From: Drosophila miranda
Taxonomy: Eukaryota; Arthropoda; Insecta; Diptera; Drosophilidae
Direction: 5' to 3'
Assembly: GCF_003369915.1 (NCBI RefSeq)
Contig: NC_046674.1
Coordinates: forward strand, 23,935,657-23,999,656
Length of the DNA: 64,000 nt
The number at the start of each line of letters is the position of its first letter. Position 1 is the stretch's first letter. This document shows positions 57,542 to 64,000 of the stretch, piece after piece. The notes beneath the pieces are model-generated. The model worked only from the letters and a program-made list of their open reading frames with translations. It had not been told where the DNA came from and searched no databases. Made by a program: the position numbers and the translations under genes.

Positions 57542-60500
57542 CTATTGTGGGGCCAGGGCCAGGCTCAGGCTATTGGACATCAGGCTCAGAGCAGTGGTCG
57601 CCGATGGTGCCGTAGTGGGGCCAGAAGTCTCCTGCAAGTGTGCGAAAGAATAAACAAAAATATATGAGTTCTATATGGAGTTCACATACGCTACAAGAAG
57701 CCTTGAATCGCACTATTGCAAGTTGCAAGCAACAAATTATAAGCAGGAGGGTATCTAATCGAATGGGTTTTCCATACTCACAATGCTCAGAGTTCGCACA
57801 ATGCAGGCGCGAGTGGCCGGCGGCTCATCGGGCTCGAGTCCTGGCGAGCTGCCCCGCGAAGATACGGACCCGTTCAGGAGCTTCTCGTCCGAGTGGTGCG
57901 TCTGCTGCGAGCTGCTGGACATCCGGCCGTCCAGCGACAGGTCGTCACGCTGCTGGTCCTGCAAGAGAAGCGTTTTGAGCATCAGCAGATCTCTTAAGGA
58001 AGTTGATGGGGTGGGGCGGGCTATCCATGACACGCACCTCCTTGGGACTGGGGCTTGGACTGAACTTGATGTCTACCAAGCAGTTTGTATCCGTGTCGCT
58101 GGCAGCTCCATTCTCTACCGATCCGGCCAGAACAATGCCCTCGCCTGTGGGCGACATGTGGCCATTGCTGGTACTGTGCTTATTGTTGCTAATTTTGTGA
58201 TTGTTATTGGGCTCCTTGTTAAGTGTTGATGACGCAGGCATCTGCTTTGTGGCAGCCTCATCAGCGGCCATCGTTGCATGACCATTCTCCACTGTTGCAC
58301 TGGCATTGTTCACTGTGTGGTTGTTCGTGGTGGCGCCGCTGTTGGTGGCATTGGCATTGGCTGCCTCATCGCCCAACTCGTAAATGTTAACCATGTGCGC
58401 GGCCTGTGCGTGTACCATCAAATCCCAGGGATTGGCGAAAGCATCCTTGCAAACGGCGCAAAGCAATTTGGCGCTCGATGGTGGCGTTTCTGCGTTTGTG
58501 TGTGTGGGGAAACATGCGAGAATTAATTAGTTATTTAAGTTGGAATTTGCAGAAGGCCAACGTCGAGGCCCTGTCCGCATAAATAACTCAATTTTAAATG
58601 CATTTGCAAGCAGCCGCAAGCCTCAAGCCTCAGGACCATGGCACAACCAGACATGCTGGATATGGATATGGTTATACGGATCTGTAGCCAGATGTTGCTG
58701 ACTTGCAAACAGGCCAACTCCTCACTCACTCACTCACAATGAGCCTTAGACAAACACTTTGGTCTGAGACTGGGCCTGGGTCTGGGCCTGGCCCTGGGCA
58801 TGCATCGGGGGCAAAAAGTGTTTAACAATCATAAATTAATTGCCAACAGACAAGCTGCCACACCCAGTCTTAGTCCCAGTCCCAGTCCCAGTCCCAGTCA
58901 CAGTCCCAGTCGCAGTCCCCATCCTGCCCCACCGCCACTTACTTGCACTGGCCGCAAAGGCAACATCCTGGCACTTGCATGTGAACCTCAGCTTGCAATA
59001 ACTTTTCTTGTGGTCCAATAACTCAGACAGCTCGCCGAAGCATTCCCGGCAATTGCCGCAGATTAATGTGTCCGGATTGCCTGGAAATATGCGATAGAGT
59101 GGCAAAAATAAGTTGTTTATATGCTTTCAAGATCACTTAATCACTTAATACTCTCTTGTGCACATTCTTCTAACATTTTCTATTAAACATTTTCTTTACT
59201 GACTTAATTAGAAGAAACTTCTTATGTAATTTTTATAATACGAAATCAAGTAACAAAATAGATTTAAAGGAGAAACAAAAGATTCATATCTCAATGGATA
59301 CGATCGATCATATTCATGTTGATGGGCCAGAGCTTGACTTCGGCCTGCAGCAGGCGTTGCCTGTCCAGGACTAGACGCTGATTGCGGCTAGGATCCATCA
59401 ACGGCTTTCGCTTCATCCTCTGCAACTGCATATCTTCGGTCTCAATCTCATTTTGTCCAAAGGCTTCAGCATTGCTTTCCTGGCGATCTCGGAGACGGTT
59501 GGCAAACGCATCGTAATAAAGATCAGGATTGTAGACATTCCGGCCGGTGCGGGGCTGTTGCTGATGCTCCATGGTCTCCTGACTCTGTTCCTCGTCCTCT
59601 TGAGACTGCTCGTTCGGGAAGTTCAGGGAGAATCTGATGGGCATCTTGCCGCTCTTTTCCTTGGATGGCTTGGTGCAGCAGGCTAGCTTCTTGGTGGTCT
59701 TTGTTTTGGGCTTGGGTGTGGAGGTCTTTGCTTTTTCCTTGTTCTTGTCCGGCTTGGCAGGCTTTACATCCACGATGACCTTCTCCCCATCCGTGGGCTC
59801 CTCTGTCGTTTCCTCTTCTTCAGGTAAGTCCGTCTGACATTCTTCACTGTCCACTGAAATATCAGGAACCGCGGTGCAGGTCAACGCAGCCCCATTCAAC
59901 TCCGGCTGGTACTTTGGACGCATCCCGAATAACTGTTGGATCTGCTGCAGCAACTGGGTTTGATAGTTTGTCTGTGCCGTCCTCTGCTGCCGAAACTCCT
60001 CCTGTGTGATCTGCTCGTTCTCCTTGACCGACGGATTCATTAACGGAACCTGCTGCAGAAACTCGTCCTGCTGTAACTCGAAAGGGTATTGTGACGTGAA
60101 CTGCTCGTTCTCCTGGGCCTGCGGATCGACAAACGGAACCTGCTGGGCAATCGCCTCTACCACGGCAGGCATGTCCATTAGTTTCTTGAGGGATTCGTAG
60201 GAAAGCCTCGACGGCATCAACCCGGCGAAGGAAGCAACATTCTCCTCTTGCTTCTGCTGCTGCGTTTTCTCCCCCATCTGTGGCAGGCTCTTCATGCCAC
60301 TCCGGTAGCCGCCGGCTACCGGCTTCTTGAGAAGACTTTCCTTTAGACTCAGTACCCCGCTGACGTAATCAGCCGCCAGACGTGGCGGTGCGGCCAAAGG
60401 TGCAGATAGGGGGAACGACTGCCACAGGGACTGCCCAGGCTCCTGAAACTGAAACTGCTGGGGCTGGAACTGTTTGGGCTGGATGTGCAGGCTATTGACG

Positions 60501-61421
60501 ATGCTCAATGTGGCAATCAGAACGACTAAGCGGGCGATCGCTCCGCTTACTTTACCACTTGCCTCGCGTGCAAACATTTCTCAGTTTTAGAGAAACACAC
60601 AGAAGGAATCGACAAGCTGTTATTTCTGACAGATTTATCAAAGAAATACTATTCGATTGTTCAATGCTGATTCCTCGAAGAACATTTTCCTCGAAGAAAT
60701 AAATAGTAAACGCTTTTTTATAACAAAAAAAAAAGAATCTTAATAGCAAAAGTACAAAAATATATGATTTTTCGATGCATTTACATATAATTTACACCAT
60801 TACCAGGTTAATTTTCCTTGTTCCTTCTTTATAAATAGCTTTGTTGAACCCAACCTCAACCTTCGAAATAATTTATCAGAGTAACAACACTTTCCTTTTC
60901 CTGCTTACAGCAGACGCAGCTCGAGTCGAGTCAATACATCGGATGTTACGCATAACAGAAGATTTCGACACTAAATTGTGCGCTTAACAGCACTGAAAGG
61001 TACGTTAACCAGCTTACTTTGGTTCCGTTTTAAGAACGGAAAAATGTTGCGTTTTGCCAAAACGGGAGCACTAATTTTTTTCGTTTTCGATAGAAAATCG
61101 GAAAGTTTTTGCGAAAATGAAAGCCGGAGCCTGTCTAAGTAAATTTCTTAGTAGTTTTTAAAAGCAATCGACTTCCAAAGATTTTCGTGCTCTAGAAAAA
61201 CAGTACGTTTCGTGATACTGCTGCTGACTCTAAAGATATAATCTTACAGAACTGCTGGATGAACCCACAAACTGTCATTAGAGTCGACCACACACACCCA
61301 TTAAAATATTCCTTGTGGCATCGCCACCCTCCAATATCATCCAAGTCAATACTCACTGTACACTTTGAAAGGTCCCCAGTGCTGATGCAAACTTAATTGC
61401 TCCTGTGCTTGTTGTTGCTGC

Positions 61422-61489
<68 letters not shown>

Positions 61490-64000
61490 ATGTTGCATCA
61501 ATTGGCTGTGCAACTGAAGCGGCGTTGCCGCCTGATGAGGCTGCGGCTGCTGTGGGGACAATGCCAGCGTCAATGGCTGCAGCAGACATCCCAATTGTTG
61601 TTGCTGCTGCTGCTGCTGCTGTTGATGATTCTGCTGATGGGCAAAGGCTGCGGCCCCATTCCCAACACCGACTCCAACGCCGACGTTGACTCCACCCGGG
61701 TACTGCTCGGCGAGCGCCGTTTGATTAGCAATTATTGCTGACTTTGCATTTTGCGGCGATGTCGTCGCCTGGACAGCCACGCTGCTCTTCAGCTGAAATC
61801 CAAACTGCTGGGGCTGCTGCTGCTGGTGCTGGTGCGGATGTGTATGCGAATGCTGATGGGGATGCTGGTGGGGATGCGAATGCTGTTGCTCCTGTTTGTA
61901 TTGGGACCAGTGCAGGGCACCGGGAGCCGCCGTTGTGGCTGCCGTGGTGGCCACTGCCGCCGCGGTGGCGGCATTTGAGAGCAGACTCTGCTGATGCAGC
62001 AGCAGCTGCTGTTGCGGCAACAAATTGGCCATGGCCGCCATGGCAACGGCAGCCACCTGCTGCTGATGATGGTGCTGCTGTTGCTGCTGCTGCTGCACTT
62101 GCTGCGCCTGCTGCTGCTGTTGCTGGTGCTGGTGGTGGACGGCTGCCGCCGCAGCAGCGGCCACCGCGGCTGCACTATGATGGTGCTGCCCATGCTGCTG
62201 CTGCTGCTGTTGCACGGCCACGGCCAGGCCGTTTCCATTGGTCATCAGGCGCTTCCGCTTCTTTGCACGCACTCCATTGGAGCCTCCGCCGCCTCCGCCG
62301 CCACCGCCCCGCAGCAGGGTTGAGGAGCAGTAGCTGTCGTAGAAGTAGTCCCTGTGGGAGGCACAAGCAGACGGAAGGATATCATTACACAGGAGGTAAT
62401 ACGCTCGGCAAACATTTGCTCGCTAATTGAAGTGTCGGGGACTGTCTGGAGAAGCCCCCGAAAAGTATGCAACAAAGAAATCAACTGGATACCCTTTCCC
62501 ATTAACTGAAAATGAACAACCTGCCAACTGTTGCCCCACCGCAGTGCAGTGTCTGTAAGTCAGTCTGTCCGTCTGTCAATCCCTGGCCATCAGTCCGTCT
62601 GTCAGTCAATATTTGTTTAGGCCCCGCATTTCCCGCATTTCTGGCTGCTCTGCCGTTTGTATTGTCATTTGGCAATTTTGTTCGCCCTCCCGCCGGGCTA
62701 TGTTGCCAGTGATTGATGCAATGACCCGAGACACCCTTCTCCCCCGCCTTCAGTGAGGCCAGCCATTTGTGGTCAAATGAGTACCGGAGTGGGCCATTCA
62801 GGACTCTGGGTGCTGCGAGTGGGGGTGTGGCTCAACAATTGCGGCTTTTTCGGTTGGTTTGTGTGTGGTCAAGAGAGTCAGTGGAGAGGGTGGACCTGGG
62901 GAGCGGCGAGAATGACTGAAAGCAGCCGTTTAATGACGAACAGAAGAGCACCTGGACTGAGCGAACGCACTGGAATGGGGCTGGAGCGTGACATGTTTGC
63001 GTTTTAATTACAATCAAGTCGATGTCAGATGGATTTCCTCTCCTGCCCCACGGCGATGTCCTTTTAAAGCCGTAACGCATTTCACTTCGGCGTCATTAAG
63101 CTTAAATTAAATATTTCCACACGAGTGGAAAAGGCTGGCAAGGCGGCGCGGCCGGGACTCAAGACCCAAATAAATTGTGGATGTCGCTCAGTCATCATTA
63201 AGGCCGCGCCAGGACAAACAAGTGCACATGTCAGAGCCAGTACCAGCTCCAGCACCAGCCACAGCTCCTGGCGGGACAGGCAGGACAACCAGGACAACCA
63301 GGACATTATGGCATACATTGCAACTGTCACTCACAGCGCAGAACTCGCAGAAAGAACTCGGAGTGTGTTGACGCAGCACTCGAACTCTCTCCCCACACGG
63401 ACACGCGGACGAGCGGACGGGCGGACGAGCGGACACGCGGACACGTACACAGGAATACTCGAGTGACCCACACTGCAGACGGGAAATGGAGACGAAAACT
63501 TGGCCCGTAACGGTTACGGGGAACGGGAAGACTCGGCCAGCAGTTGACAGCCAAATATTTTATGCCAGACGGGCGATGAAACAAAGGACGCCCTCATGGC
63601 CATCGCCTGATGAATTGTTCCTTATTTGTTTATTTATTTGGGCGGAACTTTGGGTCTGGCCCATACATAGACAGACCAACCCCATGGTGGCCCATGGTAA
63701 CCCCAGAACAGTCCAAGCGAAACCGAGCGAAAGTCAAGCCGTTAAATGATATGTAAATAAACTCTAAATGAATGCCACATGCCACATGGCGGCGTTAAAT
63801 TGACCAAAATAAACTTTTAGATTAAATTGAAATGAGCTGCAATGGAGATGTATCCCAGAAGGCATTCCGAATAATCGTAATCGTAATTTTCCCGCGGGGG
63901 AGGGCTGGGGGGAGGGGCTAGCACTCACCAATCGTTTCCCGTCTTGCTCACATTCTGTCGCTTCCTTCCGATCTGGTGTGCCTTCGGTTCGGCCACCATG
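57542..64000 (-). CDS. Gln/His-rich protein with two C2H2 fingers, BCL11-like arrangement (5' end beyond window)
   Basis: Minus strand, six exons in the window: 63999-63929 (partial or first), 62351-61357, 59080-58943, 58489-58038, 57958-57782, 57631-57542; at least 640 residues. Every junction keeps phase, for example TG|G giving NDW-DYFYDSYCSS and A|GC giving KVYS-NPDTLIC. The order is: basic start (GRKRQNVSKTGNDW), KKRKR nuclear signal, long Gln/His/Ala tracts, finger 1 (CGNCRECFGELSELLDHKKSYC), finger 2 (CAVCKDAFANPWDLMVHAQAAH), then an Asn/Ser-rich tail ending LALAPQ. The two fingers echo the first two of BCL11 proteins (HKxxxC, then HAQxxH followed by xIYE), but the BCL11 triple finger is absent. 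It is likely a nuclear transcriptional regulator. The third intron-side exon can read through its donor to a short tail ending SMENPFD. No gene name assigned. Confidence 0.75.
59291..60577 (-). CDS. Glutamine-rich secreted protein nested in the zinc-finger gene intron
   Basis: Single-exon, 428-residue protein on the same strand as its host, inside the intron between 61357 and 59080. The N-terminal hydrophobic segment (about 11-30, GAIARLVVLIATLSIVNSL) looks like a signal peptide. The next part is Gln/Pro-rich. An imperfect repeat occurs twice: QQVPFVDPQAQENEQF (145-160) and QQVPLMNPSVKENEQI (175-190). An acidic stretch (252-264, EEEETTEE) is followed by a Lys/Thr/Pro-rich one (272-298). Four cysteines lie at 234, 247, 300 and 301, and a dibasic MKRK site at 388-391. 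The C-terminus is RLLQAEVKLWPINMNMIDRIH, less repetitive and possibly the conserved part. TATAAAAAA lies 137-145 bases upstream. I recognise no family; an extracellular matrix, eggshell or seminal role is conceivable but unsupported. Confidence 0.75.
   Translation of the reverse strand: MFAREASGKVSGAIARLVVLIATLSIVNSLHIQPKQFQPQQFQFQEPGQSLWQSFPLSAPLAAPPRLAADYVSGVLSLKESLLKKPVAGGYRSGMKSLPQMGEKTQQQKQEENVASFAGLMPSRLSYESLKKLMDMPAVVEAIAQQVPFVDPQAQENEQFTSQYPFELQQDEFLQQVPLMNPSVKENEQITQEEFRQQRTAQTNYQTQLLQQIQQLFGMRPKYQPELNGAALTCTAVPDISVDSEECQTDLPEEEETTEEPTDGEKVIVDVKPAKPDKNKEKAKTSTPKPKTKTTKKLACCTKPSKEKSGKMPIRFSLNFPNEQSQEDEEQSQETMEHQQQPRTGRNVYNPDLYYDAFANRLRDRQESNAEAFGQNEIETEDMQLQRMKRKPLMDPSRNQRLVLDRQRLLQAEVKLWPINMNMIDRIH
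60714..60722 (-). promoter_or_regulatory. TATA-like box of the nested gene
   Basis: TATAAAAAA on the minus strand, about 140 bases before the ATG. This indicates that the nested gene has its own promoter within the host intron. Confidence 0.5.
60977..61136. mobile_element. Second copy of the dispersed MITE-like repeat
   Basis: Shares TGTGCGCTTAACAG (60977-60990), AAACGGGAGCAC, TTTTCGTTTTC and GGAGCCTG with the element at 26307-26730. It lies in the same intron as the nested gene, between that gene's promoter and the host exon. Only one arm is clear, so it appears shorter or truncated. Confidence 0.55.
61400..61495 (-). repeat. CAG/CAA repeat coding a long polyglutamine run
   Basis: Mixed CAG and CAA codons on the minus strand give nearly 30 consecutive Gln residues near the end of the large zinc-finger-gene exon. 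Interruptions by CAA should make the tract more stable than pure CAG. Shorter Gln/His tracts lie at about 61590-61625, 61810-61880 and 62050-62215. Confidence 0.85.
62352..63928 (-). other. Intron of the zinc-finger gene
   Basis: Bounded by GTGAGT (63928-63923) and CCCACAG (ending 62352). It contains CAGTCTGTC-type repeats near 62555-62610, CCAGGACAA repeats near 63280-63303 and GCGGAC repeats near 63408-63440. No nested gene seen. Confidence 0.6.

Noticed and set aside
61397-61741. Polyleucine ORF opposite the polyglutamine tract
   Set aside because: Complement of CAG/CAA codons; no biological support.
61735-62430. 231-codon plus-strand ORF
   Set aside because: Alanine/proline-rich shadow of the Gln/His-rich exon.
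1-64000. tRNA, rRNA, CRISPR, prokaryotic operon or integrated virus features
   Set aside because: Looked for box-like tRNA sequences, regular spacer arrays and viral or retroelement domains on both strands by eye; found none. Short RNA genes such as microRNAs cannot be excluded without folding.

Overview
This is insect nuclear DNA, almost certainly Drosophila. It has short introns (about 50-75 bp) beside long ones, TATA boxes about 30 bp upstream of TCAGT-type initiators, CAG/CAA-coded glutamine runs and many CA/GT microsatellites. The gene set (an unusual P450 of the Cyp316a1 type beside Cyp4d8, M14 carboxypeptidases, retinin/CPFL cuticle proteins, a tetraspanin, ppk26) matches what I remember of D. 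melanogaster 3L 65F-66A (Muller element D). The microsatellite density would suit an obscura-group fly, but I cannot fix the species. Orthologue names come from family recognition and remembered synteny; no search was run.

Layout. 1-6150: no convincing gene; a pair of perfect DRE motifs at 538-603. 6221-6829 (+): cuticle protein with a C-terminal decapeptide array. 8948-12104 (+): two tandem zinc carboxypeptidases that lack the usual propeptide. 13566-16347 (+) and 16465-18111 (-): two P450 genes tail to tail, Cyp4d8-like and Cyp316a1-like, with the same intron phases. 18.1-33.7 kb: a 15.6-kb stretch with no intact gene; it holds a decayed gene fragment (about 22.28-22.69 kb), half of a dispersed repeat family (26.3-26.7 kb), a 67-bp tandem duplication and many simple repeats. 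33747-34366 (-): small four-exon, four-membrane-pass protein with a related 54-codon ORF just upstream. 38754-39506 (-) and 41095-41739 (+): divergent pair of cuticle protein genes. 43249-44304 (-): five-exon tetraspanin. 44.3-52.2 kb: non-coding, with a CTCF-like site. 52247-54339 (-): six-exon DEG/ENaC channel (ppk26-like). 57542 to beyond 64000 (-): a glutamine/histidine-rich protein with two atypical C2H2 fingers in a BCL11-like arrangement. A complete single-exon secreted-protein gene (59291-60577) lies inside one of its introns on the same strand.

The genes do not form a pathway. The region mixes cuticle structure (three CPFL/retinin proteins), extracellular proteolysis (carboxypeptidases), oxidation (P450s) and neuronal or membrane functions (ppk26, tetraspanin, four-pass protein, zinc-finger regulator). 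I rebuilt all multi-exon models by hand from GT/AG sites and reading-frame phase. Every intron boundary given keeps the frame open. The most unusual items are the degenerate P450, the propeptide-less and apparently GPI-anchored carboxypeptidases (one with altered active-site chemistry), the same-strand nested gene, the hairpin around the ppk26 stop codon and the tandem small membrane-protein ORFs.
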